Part shown: positions 53,438 through 62,073 of the stretch, one piece after another
Position numbering within the stretch: position 1 is the first letter of the stretch
How the letters are laid out: each line of letters opens with the position of its first letter
Origin: Balneolaceae bacterium
Lineage (GTDB): Bacteria; Bacteroidota; Rhodothermia; Balneolales; Balneolaceae
Direction: 5' to 3'
DNA: 64,000 bases
NCBI GenBank assembly: GCA_017640665.1
Contig: JAEPQE010000001.1
Coordinates: 248,001-312,000, forward strand
Notes under the pieces: model-generated
What the model was told of the DNA's origin: nothing
The model's input: only the letters and a program-made list of their open reading frames with translations
Databases searched by the model: none
Program-made: the position numbers and the translations under genes

Positions 53438-54640
53438 ATGCAACTTTGTTTCTTCTCTGATGAGATTGCGGATAATTTTCTCCCACTTACTTTAACCCGC
53501 CCCGTATCTGAGTTAAGGGTAGGTATTCTTACTATTCGTGAAAAATGGGAACGAAGTATCACTACTTCTTTTACTACAGGCATTTATAAAGCGCATCTGC
53601 AACCATTATTTGATAACACTCAAGCTCTAAACCAAGAAGATTGTATATGGATTAATAGCCGTTTTCTACCCACAAAGAAAATGGTTAAAAGTATCTTTAA
53701 TCTCCCTACAGGCATGCTTTTGGAATATGATGGATTAGTAATAGCAGCTAGGATCTCCTTCTCTGATTCCAAAACGATGCTTGAGAAAGGAAAATTTGAT
53801 GCTTCTGGGTTAAACAAAAAAGAAGCTGACTTTGAAACAAACCACATCTCCTTTCTTTGGGACTTACTTTCAAAAAATGGGGTAGAAATTAGTGCTGATA
53901 TCGAAAGATTAGGAACTAAGTCTCTTATTGATAAGAAAGCAATGCCCAACTCAACATGTATTCATAATGAGCATATTTTTATTGAAGAAGGTGCCGTTGT
54001 TGAGCCTGGGAGTATTTTAATGGCGAATGAAGGCCCTATTTATATTGGAAAAAATACGATCATTGAAGCCGGAAGCATTCTAAAAGGCCCGGTCGCAATT
54101 TGTGAAAGCGCTACGGTTAAAATGAATGCACGAATTTATAATGCCACTACTGTTGGTCCTGTTTGTAAGGTAGGTGGTGAGGTTTCAAATAGTATTTTTC
54201 ATTCTTACTCGAATAAAGGACATGATGGGTTTGTAGGAAATTCTCTGATCGGACAATGGTGTAACCTTGGAGCAGACACAAACACATCTAACCTTAAAAA
54301 CAATTATGGCATAGTTTATCTTCAAAACTGGAAGACCAAAAAGCCTTATAAAGAAGGTATACAGTTTTTTGGCACAGTGATGGGAGATCATTCTAAAACC
54401 TCAATTAACACTGCACTGAATACCGGAACAGCTTGTGGAGTAAGTTCAAATATCTTTGTATCAGGCTTTCCACCAAAATATATTCCTTCTTTTAGCTGGT
54501 TGGGTGATAACAAGCTTCAAACTTACCGTTTTGAAAAAGCTATCGAAGCCATGCAGGCTATGATGAAGCGCCGGGGGGTGCACTTAGACGATAACTATGG
54601 AAAAATGATGAAATCTATTTTTGATTCCATAAATCATTAA
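53438..54640 (+). CDS. GlmU-family sugar-1-phosphate nucleotidylyltransferase/acyltransferase
   Basis: A 400-residue protein of the alternative GlmU type found in Bacteroidota (I recall it as TIGR03991). The N-terminal half, LPLTLTRPVSELRVGILTIREKWE, is the divergent nucleotidylyltransferase signature with the LTRP start. The second half (about 175-330) has left-handed beta-helix hexapeptides (VEPGSILMANEGPIYIGKNTIIEAGSILKGPVAICESATVKMNARI in outline) typical of acetyltransferases. It likely makes UDP-N-acetylglucosamine from glucosamine-1-phosphate. The divergent glmS next door, supplying glucosamine-6-phosphate, supports this. It overlaps the convergent kinase gene by 4 bases. Confidence 0.87.
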   Translation: MQLCFFSDEIADNFLPLTLTRPVSELRVGILTIREKWERSITTSFTTGIYKAHLQPLFDNTQALNQEDCIWINSRFLPTKKMVKSIFNLPTGMLLEYDGLVIAARISFSDSKTMLEKGKFDASGLNKKEADFETNHISFLWDLLSKNGVEISADIERLGTKSLIDKKAMPNSTCIHNEHIFIEEGAVVEPGSILMANEGPIYIGKNTIIEAGSILKGPVAICESATVKMNARIYNATTVGPVCKVGGEVSNSIFHSYSNKGHDGFVGNSLIGQWCNLGADTNTSNLKNNYGIVYLQNWKTKKPYKEGIQFFGTVMGDHSKTSINTALNTGTACGVSSNIFVSGFPPKYIPSFSWLGDNKLQTYRFEKAIEAMQAMMKRRGVHLDDNYGKMMKSIFDSINH

Positions 54641-55713
54641 ACCAAAGTACTGCTGGAACCTTTTACATTTTTGTCCACAAAAACAATATTTGTCTTACCG
54701 TTCTCCAGATCTAATTCAAGACGTGAATCAATTTGTTTTGCCAACACTTCAATGATTTCACTGAAGCCATCTTCTTTTTGAAGTCTGGATAGTAAGCCCG
54801 CAAGCTTTGGTTCTACTATTGATACAATAAACTTATTGTTATTTTTCGATGCAGAGATCCACATTTCTTGTTCGGGCTTAAAAGAATTGTATTCGTCTAA
54901 GTTCAATACCTGAAACATCATTTCACTAAGTAATAATGAAAATGGAACTGCAACATTGATATTAAATGTGGCAGGTATTTCTTCTTTTTGGATCTTTAGC
55001 TTTGGCTGAACCTTCCCTCTCTCGCGATAGTTTACTCGAATAATTTCTGATAAAACTTTTAATACGTCAATATTAGAAAAAGAACCAAGTTGATATACAG
55101 TTTCATGAACAATTCCAATAGATTTAACCCGAAGAATATTTGCAGAGATAATCTGATCCTTTGAATCAGATGTTGTAACCCCTAACTGTTCGAGTTGAAG
55201 AAAGCTTGAAATAAGTGCAAGATTATTTTTTACCCGATGATGAACCTCACCAACAAGCACCTCTTTCTCTTTAAGTAAACCGCTTAGCTGTTCGTTTGTT
55301 TTTTTTAACTCTTCTAACGTGTTCTTTAACTTTTTTTGTTCTTCTTTTTCATTAAGAACACGGTTTATAGCATAAGGCAGGCGTTTTAGATTATCTTTTG
55401 TGAGTACATCGTTAGCACGTTCCTCGAGAAGTGTCACTTCCATATTTTTTGTTATAGAACCAGAAAGAGTAATAAACGGTGTTTCCGGTCTTTCTTTTTT
55501 GGCAAAAGCAAGAGCTTCGTCGCCACTAAAAGTTTGCAGATTAAAATCTGAAATTATTAGGTCGGGATTCCATTCTATCACTTTCTTCTCGAATTCTTCT
55601 TTCTCCGTTACAATGCAGGTTTCAAACTTCCGCTCCATTTCTTTGAGCTCTCTCAAAGTAAGTTCTGCATCAAGACGAGAATCCTCTAATAACAAAAGCT
55701 TTATATTGCTCAT
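54637..55713 (-). CDS. Response regulator-histidine kinase hybrid (REC + HisKA_2) with degenerate ATPase domain
   Basis: A 358-residue protein. Residues 1-120 are a receiver domain (LLLLEDS, phospho-acceptor D56 in LIISDFNLQ, conserved Lys in ANDVLTKDNL). A coiled coil (about 121-150) leads to a HisKA_2 dimerisation motif EVHHRVKNNLALISSFLQLE with His158/His159. The C-terminal ATPase region is hard to match: the N-box region reads LLSEMMFQVLNLDEYNSF, and no clear G box (DxGxG or GxGL) is visible in the last 100 residues. The protein may thus be a weak or non-catalytic phosphotransfer element. It starts 7 bases downstream of a stand-alone receiver gene. Confidence 0.85.
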   Translation of the reverse strand: MSNIKLLLLEDSRLDAELTLRELKEMERKFETCIVTEKEEFEKKVIEWNPDLIISDFNLQTFSGDEALAFAKKERPETPFITLSGSITKNMEVTLLEERANDVLTKDNLKRLPYAINRVLNEKEEQKKLKNTLEELKKTNEQLSGLLKEKEVLVGEVHHRVKNNLALISSFLQLEQLGVTTSDSKDQIISANILRVKSIGIVHETVYQLGSFSNIDVLKVLSEIIRVNYRERGKVQPKLKIQKEEIPATFNINVAVPFSLLLSEMMFQVLNLDEYNSFKPEQEMWISASKNNNKFIVSIVEPKLAGLLSRLQKEDGFSEIIEVLAKQIDSRLELDLENGKTNIVFVDKNVKGSSSTLV

Positions 55714-55720
55714 TAATGAC

Positions 55721-56161
55721 TCACGGTTTTTGATTCAGCAACACCCAATAAAACCCTATTTCAGCTACGGCTTTGGTAAAACTCCCGAATTCCACCGGTT
55801 TTACGATAAAACTATTTACTCCTAATTTGTAGCTCTCAATGACATCTCTTTCTTCTTTAGAAGAAGTAAGGATAACAACAGGAAGGTTTTCTGTCTCTTT
55901 ATTATTCCGAATCTCTTTTAATACTTCCATTCCGTCTACTTTTGGCATTTTGAGATCCAAAAGAACTACTTTGGGCTGGTTTTTAATACTTCTTTGTTGG
56001 TATTCTCCACGACCAAAAATAAAATCAAGCGCTTCCTCTCCATTTCTAAGACGAACAATATTATTTGTAATATTATTTTTTTTAAGCGCTCTCAGGGTTA
56101 GCTCAGCATCGTGATTACTGTCTTCAACCAAAAGTATCTCTACCGTTTTATCTTCTTTCAT
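55721..56161 (-). CDS. Single-domain response regulator (CheY/Rcp1-like)
   Basis: A 146-residue receiver domain without an output domain. Acidic pocket ED at 13-14, phospho-acceptor D69 in [17 protein letters not shown], Thr/Ser in VVILTSS, and K121 in FIVKPVEF. The longer alpha4 region and the [14 protein letters not shown] loop are typical of the Rcp1 group that partners phytochrome-like and PAS kinases. It lies 15 bases downstream of the large PAS kinase and 7 bases upstream of the REC-HisKA_2 protein, suggesting a three-gene phosphorelay. Confidence 0.95.
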   Translation of the reverse strand: MKEDKTVEILLVEDSNHDAELTLRALKKNNITNNIVRLRNGEEALDFIFGRGEYQQRSIKNQPKVVLLDLKMPKVDGMEVLKEIRNNKETENLPVVILTSSKEERDVIESYKLGVNSFIVKPVEFGSFTKAVAEIGFYWVLLNQKP

Positions 56162-56176
56162 AGAAGTTTCCTTTTG

Positions 56177-59100
56177 TTAGGTCTTTGGAAGCGAGAAATA
56201 AAATATTGAACCTTTATCTAGTTCACTTTCTGCCCAAATCTCGCCACCATGTTTTGTTATTATTCTTCTTACAATTGCTAATCCAACACCGGTTCCTTCA
56301 AAATCATTTGATGAGTGTAATCTTTGAAAAACCCCAAATAGTTTATCATGATACTTCATATCAAAACCAGTACCATTGTCTCTCACACTAAAAACAATTT
56401 TTCCATCTTTCTCTGTATGTGAAACTTCTATTTTAATATTCTTCTCTTTTGAAGAATATTTTACTGCATTTGAAATCAGATTTGTAACCACTTGTTTCAA
56501 TAAAGACAGGTCACCATTTACATTGGTTAATTCACTTAGTTTAAAGCTAATGTCTAAATCTTTATTTAAGGAAGACACTTCCTTAGTTACTTCTTTAAAT
56601 ACCTCCTTCATATCTACTACCCCTTTATTAATCGCTTTTCTACCAAGGCGGGAAAACTCCAGAATGTCATCGATTAATTGCCCCATTTTAATACCACTTT
56701 CTTTTATAATACCAACCAATCTCCTGCCCTCTTCATCAAGTGAATCCCAGTAGTCTTCTTCTAAAATATCTGCAAATCCATTTATCGAACGTAGTGGAGC
56801 TCTCAAGTCGTGCGACACAGAGTAACTGAATGCTTCAAGTTCCTGATTCGCCTTGTTAAGTTCTTCTGTCCTCAAATTCACCTGATGCTCGAGAATCTCA
56901 TTCAAGTTTTCTAATTGCTCCTGATATTTAATCTCGTTCGTAATATCGGCCGTATACATTATCATTCCACCAACTTCACCAGGCTCGTCATACCAAGGCA
57001 ACAGCTTCCAGCTAATCCATTGTATCGACCCATCTTCTCTTACAAACTTATCCCTACTATTTGATAGCTCTTCCCCAGAAAGTACTTTCCTGTGATCATC
57101 AATCCACTTTGACATTTTTTTGATTTCAGGAAGTACATCATAATGGTTTTTACCTATGATATCAGAATCTGTGATACCATAGTCTTTATACCATTTATTA
57201 CTAACAGCAATGTAATTCATTTCATCATCCAGCATAGCTACTGCTACAGGAGCCTGATTTATAAAAGTCTTAAGTTGTTTTTCACTTAGCTCCAACAACT
57301 CTCTCTTGCTGGCAATTTCTTTTTCCCTGATCACTTGCTCTGTAACATCCTGAGATGTACCTGCCATTCTAGAGGGGTTCCCTTCTTCGTCATAAAAAAC
57401 GATCCCTCTTTCATGGATATATCTAATTTCTTTTCCTCCATTTAGTACAATTCTATGGATAAAATCATGTGGCTGGTTTTCCTTGATAGCTTGTTCTACA
57501 TCCTTTTGAAACGGGCCTCTGTCATCGGGGTGAATGAGCTTATTAAGATCATTGAAATTTGGCTTAAAGCTTTTCTTCTGCCCAAATACCTCATAGTTTT
57601 GATCAGACCAGATAATACTATCTTCTTTCATATCCCAGTTCCAGTTTCCGATTCGGGCTATTTTTTGTGCCTCAATAAGACGAGATGTGCTTAGTGCCAC
57701 TTCCCCTTCCAACTCTATCCTTTCCGTGATATCTCTTCCCTCAGGAACCAGGTATATCACCTTACCATCGTCATCAAAAATTGGGATAATAGAAAAATCT
57801 ATAGTAATTACTTTACCACCAACCCCTACTACATCCACATCGTACCGAATGAATTCTCCTGACGCAGCTTTCTTTATTGCCTCTCTTAGTTGCTGATTTA
57901 TCTCTTTACTTAATGACCACCAAGGAGCATCTGCAAAATTAAGACCTTTCGCTTCCTTCATAGTAAATCCACCAAAATCCAAAGCTGATTTATTTGCTTC
58001 AATCAGAGTTCCATCCGGCTCTAATAACCCGGTAAAATTAAAGGTGCTGTTAAAAATACTTCGGAATATCAATTCAGATTTCCGTTTATCCTCAACAGCA
58101 CGTCGCTCATTATCAATGTCCATGAATAATCCCCGAAGAGCTACTACATCTCCCTCTTTAAATACTGGAAAACCAATAGCACGAACCCAAACCTCGTTCC
58201 CTAAAGCAGTTACAAGAACACACTCTTCGTTCCATGATTCTTTATTCTTAATTGCATTATCGATCGCTTTTTGAATCACGGTTCGATAGTCTTCCCGATA
58301 GTAGTTAATTCCATCTTCAACTTTGATCTCAACCCCTACAGGAACTTCGTGAATTTTATAGACCTCGTCTGACCAATGAGCACTCATCGTCTCCAAGTCT
58401 ACTTCCCAAGTACCAATTTTTGCAACCTTCTGAATTTCGGAAAGTTCGGTTAATGCTTTTTCTAATTCAGCTTTTTGAATACGTAGCATTTGTTCATCGC
58501 TGGATAACTGAGCTTCAAATTGCTTTTTATCTTCTATATCAATGATTGAACCAACCATGCGTATGGGTTCTTCTTTAAAATCCCAACTTGCCTGCCCTAC
58601 GGTCTCATACCATCGGTAATTTCCATTTTTATTTTTCATCCTGATCTCAAGCTTATACTTTTTCCTTTCCTCAAGATGTGCTTTGACAGCTTTTTCCACT
58701 TTTTCTCTATCATCAGGGTGGAGTAAATCGTTCAAAAATGTATGATACGAAGCCGTTATTTCTCCTCTCTTATAACCCAATAGAGTATGGAATTTATCCG
58801 ACCACCACTCAGAACCATCCGGAATGTACCAGTCCCAGATTCCTGCATTAATAGCTTCTATCGATAAATCAAAACGTTGAGTCGCCTTAAATAACTCTCC
58901 TTTAGAATGGGTTAGTCCTTTTATTGTTTTTTCAAGCTCTTCATTCTCTTCATCCAGCTCATCGTAAAGTGGCTTAAAAATAAATCTAAACTCCCCCAAC
59001 AATATTAATACAGAAAAAAAAGCTAATAAGATTTCGAGCATAATCAGACGCTGTATCTGACGTCGCGAATCTATTTCTAAGGCAGAAACTATTCTATCCA

Positions 59101-59557
59101 TCTTAATAAGAAATTCCTTCTCATTTTCGAGAATAGATGGAATTGAAACCGTTAATTCCTCCATGGAACTTGCCTCAAGTATCGGAGATACTATTGCACT
59201 AAGATTTGAGGATATATCATCAAAAAGAAGTTGAATTTCCTGATTAGATAGCTTGGGTAAGCGTAAAAGTTCGTTCCCTTGTTGAAGTCCTTGGTGGACG
59301 GTTTGAAAAATAGCAGCTTCGTGTTTTGCATTTTCAATAGGAAAGGTTCCCTGACCAGCCTGCATTACTTCTTTAGTAATCTTCTGGCTAAGCATACGCT
59401 GCCTTCCGGCAAGATTTATAACAGTAGCATCAAATCTTTGTTCATTTAAAATCCGTTGAATCAAAAATTGATTAAAGAGCGTGAGCAGAATCAACGTAGA
59501 TAATCCTATCAGATATGCACTCCTCTTTGATAATTTTACCCCTAACTTTTTACTCAT
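56177..59557 (-). CDS. Multi-PAS membrane sensor histidine kinase with PilJ-type N-terminal domain
   Basis: An 1126-residue sensor kinase. Two membrane helices (about 13-35 and 167-190) enclose a periplasmic PilJ-type nitrate/pili-sensor domain with ATVINLAGRQRMLSQKI (about 44-60). Inside the cell are about five PAS domains with PAC motifs (e.g. WEVDLETMSAHWSDEVYKI; GNWNWDMKEDSIIWSDQNY; YIAVSNKWYKDYGI). A HisKA motif, AFSYSVSHDLRAPLRSINGF (His near 915), and an intact HATPase follow: TNLISNAVKYSSK, VRDNGTGFD and GTGVGLAIVRRIITKHGG. It heads a kinase-REC-REC/HisKA_2 gene cluster. Ligands are unknown. Confidence 0.94.
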   Translation of the reverse strand: MSKKLGVKLSKRSAYLIGLSTLILLTLFNQFLIQRILNEQRFDATVINLAGRQRMLSQKITKEVMQAGQGTFPIENAKHEAAIFQTVHQGLQQGNELLRLPKLSNQEIQLLFDDISSNLSAIVSPILEASSMEELTVSIPSILENEKEFLIKMDRIVSALEIDSRRQIQRLIMLEILLAFFSVLILLGEFRFIFKPLYDELDEENEELEKTIKGLTHSKGELFKATQRFDLSIEAINAGIWDWYIPDGSEWWSDKFHTLLGYKRGEITASYHTFLNDLLHPDDREKVEKAVKAHLEERKKYKLEIRMKNKNGNYRWYETVGQASWDFKEEPIRMVGSIIDIEDKKQFEAQLSSDEQMLRIQKAELEKALTELSEIQKVAKIGTWEVDLETMSAHWSDEVYKIHEVPVGVEIKVEDGINYYREDYRTVIQKAIDNAIKNKESWNEECVLVTALGNEVWVRAIGFPVFKEGDVVALRGLFMDIDNERRAVEDKRKSELIFRSIFNSTFNFTGLLEPDGTLIEANKSALDFGGFTMKEAKGLNFADAPWWSLSKEINQQLREAIKKAASGEFIRYDVDVVGVGGKVITIDFSIIPIFDDDGKVIYLVPEGRDITERIELEGEVALSTSRLIEAQKIARIGNWNWDMKEDSIIWSDQNYEVFGQKKSFKPNFNDLNKLIHPDDRGPFQKDVEQAIKENQPHDFIHRIVLNGGKEIRYIHERGIVFYDEEGNPSRMAGTSQDVTEQVIREKEIASKRELLELSEKQLKTFINQAPVAVAMLDDEMNYIAVSNKWYKDYGITDSDIIGKNHYDVLPEIKKMSKWIDDHRKVLSGEELSNSRDKFVREDGSIQWISWKLLPWYDEPGEVGGMIMYTADITNEIKYQEQLENLNEILEHQVNLRTEELNKANQELEAFSYSVSHDLRAPLRSINGFADILEEDYWDSLDEEGRRLVGIIKESGIKMGQLIDDILEFSRLGRKAINKGVVDMKEVFKEVTKEVSSLNKDLDISFKLSELTNVNGDLSLLKQVVTNLISNAVKYSSKEKNIKIEVSHTEKDGKIVFSVRDNGTGFDMKYHDKLFGVFQRLHSSNDFEGTGVGLAIVRRIITKHGGEIWAESELDKGSIFYFSLPKT

Positions 59558-59738
59558 TTAACTGACTAACTACTTAAGATCAAGCCTTCTTCACCGCTGA
59601 AAATTTAGTACAGGCCTATCTGATTAATTCTTATAAATATTCAGCACCTTGTGCAATAAACGAATCATGCCCTAAACAAGCAATAATTTACAACCGTTTA
59701 CATTTATTTGGGGTTAAGTCTTACTAATAATCCAAGGC

Positions 59739-60293
59739 CTAAAGTATTCGTCGGGTGGTTAGATATGCATCGGCCCAATACCTCTCTTGTAAACCTGAAA
59801 TCATTACCCCGGAACTGGTTGAGGCGTGGAGGAATTGCTCGTTATTAATCATCACTCCAACATGATAGGAATCTCTCCCTGTTTTGAAGAATACCATATC
59901 TCCCAACTTAATTTTATTCCTCCTTACCGAAGAACCTTCTTTCATTTGTTCGCGGGTGTTTCGAGGCAAATCTATTTCAAAATAATCAGCAAAAACAATC
60001 TGCATAAAAGAAGAACAATCCACCCCATTGTATCCGGTACCACCTAAAACATATGGTACTCCTTTCCAATCTTTAAAGGCTAAATCCAGAGAAGATTTAA
60101 TTGCTTTTTCGCCTTTAGAAAGGCGAACGTTACTAGTATTAGCTGGTTCATTCGGTACTTTTGTTGACGCAATAGCAGCTTGGATGGCTTCTTTCTCTTT
60201 TCTCTCTTCCCAGGGGATTGTCCCCCTCTTCACCATTCCACATGAGGACGCTAAAATTCCAAACAATAGTATCAGGGCAAAGTTGCGAATCAT
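59739..60293 (-). CDS. NlpC/P60-family lipoprotein peptidase
   Basis: A 184-residue lipoprotein cell-wall hydrolase. Signal peptide MIRNFALILLFGILASSC ends in a lipobox, with lipidated Cys at 18. The NlpC/P60 domain (about 70-184) shows VPYVLGGTGYNGVDCSSF (catalytic Cys), DSYHVGVMI (catalytic His) and EQFLHASTSSGVM (third polar residue). It probably cuts peptidoglycan stem-peptide bonds, as Spr and related enzymes do. It is alone, divergent from pdxJ (87-base gap). Confidence 0.94.
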   Translation of the reverse strand: MIRNFALILLFGILASSCGMVKRGTIPWEERKEKEAIQAAIASTKVPNEPANTSNVRLSKGEKAIKSSLDLAFKDWKGVPYVLGGTGYNGVDCSSFMQIVFADYFEIDLPRNTREQMKEGSSVRRNKIKLGDMVFFKTGRDSYHVGVMINNEQFLHASTSSGVMISGLQERYWADAYLTTRRIL

Positions 60294-60380
60294 GCAATTA
60301 ATTTGTTTCTAAAAAATAACGCACCGAATGCCTATTTTCAAAGGAATACTTAAGAAAGATATCAAAGACAATAAGAAGCA

Positions 60381-61115
60381 ATGAATTTACTTGTTAATAT
60401 AGATCATGTAGCTACGCTTAGAAATGCCCGTGGAGAGGGATACCCCGTTCCTGCCGAAGCGGCAAAGGTTTGCGAGGAAGCTGGTGCTGATGGTATTGTA
60501 TTTCACCTGAGAGGAGACCGAAGGCACATTGTTGATGATGATGTAGAAGCTTTGAAGAAAACAGTAAAAGGAACCCTCGACTTTGAGATGGCCGCTACAG
60601 ATGAAATGCTAGGAATCCTTAAAAAAACAAATCCGGATTTATGTACACTTGTACCAGAAGGTCGTGAAGAACTTACCACCGAAGGCGGGCTGAATATGTC
60701 CGTTGTGTTTGATGATTTTCAGAAACGTGTGTTTCCATCTATTCGAGAAACTGATATTAAGATTTCTCTCTTTCTCGATCCTAATCCGGAGGACATCAAT
60801 ATGGCTTTTGAGCTTGGGGCGGATGCCATTGAACTTCACACGGGTACGTTTGCGAATGCAGCTTCTGATGATATAAAAGTCGAAGAATTAAAGCGGCTTA
60901 AAAAAGCAGCTATTCAAATTCATCAACTTGGGATGAAAGTGAACGCAGGACACGGGCTCAATCTTGATAACCTGCCTGTTTTTCTGGATGTAGTTCCTCA
61001 CCTCAATGAGGTGAGTATTGGCCACGCTTTGATTAGTAAATCACTTTTCTGGGGCCTCCCAAAAACGGTGAGCGCTTATTTAGAAATCATAAGTATTTAT
61101 CAGGATGTTAAGTGA
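60381..61115 (+). CDS. pdxJ: Pyridoxine 5'-phosphate synthase
   Basis: Condenses 1-deoxyxylulose-5-phosphate with 3-amino-2-oxopropyl phosphate to give pyridoxine 5'-phosphate, the final ring-forming step of vitamin B6 synthesis. The 244-residue TIM barrel starts NLLVNIDHVATLRNARGEGYP and continues with GIVFHLRGDRRHI, DLCTLVPEGREELTTEGGL and VNAGHGLNLDNLP. VSIGHALISKSLFWGL follows, and all family-specific residues are seen. Its stop overlaps the era GTG start by 4 bases. Confidence 0.97.
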   Translation: MNLLVNIDHVATLRNARGEGYPVPAEAAKVCEEAGADGIVFHLRGDRRHIVDDDVEALKKTVKGTLDFEMAATDEMLGILKKTNPDLCTLVPEGREELTTEGGLNMSVVFDDFQKRVFPSIRETDIKISLFLDPNPEDINMAFELGADAIELHTGTFANAASDDIKVEELKRLKKAAIQIHQLGMKVNAGHGLNLDNLPVFLDVVPHLNEVSIGHALISKSLFWGLPKTVSAYLEIISIYQDVK

Positions 61116-61993
61116 GTGATACCCAACACAAATCAGGATACATTGCAATCGTTGGGAAACCCAATGCGGGTAAATCAACACTTATGAATAAGATTCTGGG
61201 AACGAAACTTTCCATTACTACTCATAAAGCTCAAACCACTCGTCATCAAATTGTAGGCATTCATTCAGAAGAAAATGCTCAGGTCATTTTCCTGGATACC
61301 CCTGGCATCATAAATCCAAAATATGAACTTCAAAAAGCTATGATGCGCTTTGTTGAGAAGGCGGAAAAAGATGCCGACGCCATCCTCTTTATTGTAGAAG
61401 CTGATGAAAACAACATTCCGGATTATGCCTTTAATCAATTAAAAAATCTTCAAAAACCAGTACTTTTGGTGATCAATAAAATTGATTCAGAAAGTCAGGA
61501 TACTGTTGAAAAGCTGAAGAAAGACCTTAATGATAAATTTAAGTTTTTAGAAACCGTATTTGTATCGGCTTTAGAAGGAGTAGGTATTGACGGCCTGATG
61601 AAGGTAATCATTGACACCCTGAAACCGGGGCCTCCCTTCTACCCAAAAGATGAACTAAGTGAACACCCTGTCCGGTTCTTTGCTTCGGAGTTAATTCGTG
61701 AACAACTTTTTTTACAGTTTCATGAAGAGCTTCCGTACTCGGCCACGGTAGAAGTAATACAGTATGAAGAACGGGAAGACTTAGATTACATCAATGCCGA
61801 AGTGATCGTAAACCGGAAATCCCAAAAAGGAATGATTATCGGTAAAGGTGGGCGCGCTATAAAGAAGCTTGGAACCGAGGCTAGAAAGTCCATCGAGGAG
61901 TTCGTCGACCGCAAAGTCTTTTTGGACCTGCATGTGAAAGTCCGCGAAAAGTGGAGAGACAACCCTAATATGGTTAGAAATTTCGGGTATTGA
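61112..61993 (+). CDS. era: GTPase Era
   Basis: Ribosome assembly GTPase that binds the 3' end of 16S rRNA. The 293-residue protein has G1 AIVGKPNAGKSTLMNKI, G2 SITTHKAQTTRHQI, G3 IFLDTPGII, G4 LLVINKID, and a C-terminal KH domain with KGMIIGKGGRAIKKLGTEARKSIEEF. The start is a GTG at 61112 overlapping the pdxJ stop (GTGA), giving MSDTQHKSG. This is the natural start because no in-frame ATG precedes the G1 motif. Confidence 0.97.
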   Translation: MSDTQHKSGYIAIVGKPNAGKSTLMNKILGTKLSITTHKAQTTRHQIVGIHSEENAQVIFLDTPGIINPKYELQKAMMRFVEKAEKDADAILFIVEADENNIPDYAFNQLKNLQKPVLLVINKIDSESQDTVEKLKKDLNDKFKFLETVFVSALEGVGIDGLMKVIIDTLKPGPPFYPKDELSEHPVRFFASELIREQLFLQFHEELPYSATVEVIQYEEREDLDYINAEVIVNRKSQKGMIIGKGGRAIKKLGTEARKSIEEFVDRKVFLDLHVKVREKWRDNPNMVRNFGY

Positions 61994-62073
61994 TTTTACA
62001 ATTTTTTTTGAACCTCTGCTTTGGCTTTTAATTCCTATTTAATACTCTGTGATAACTTTAATTAACAGGTATT

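Noticed and set aside
53341..53583. Extra 81 N-terminal codons in front of glmS
   Set aside because: They overlap the divergent GlmU-like gene, and GlmS needs MCGIV at its mature N terminus for the catalytic Cys.
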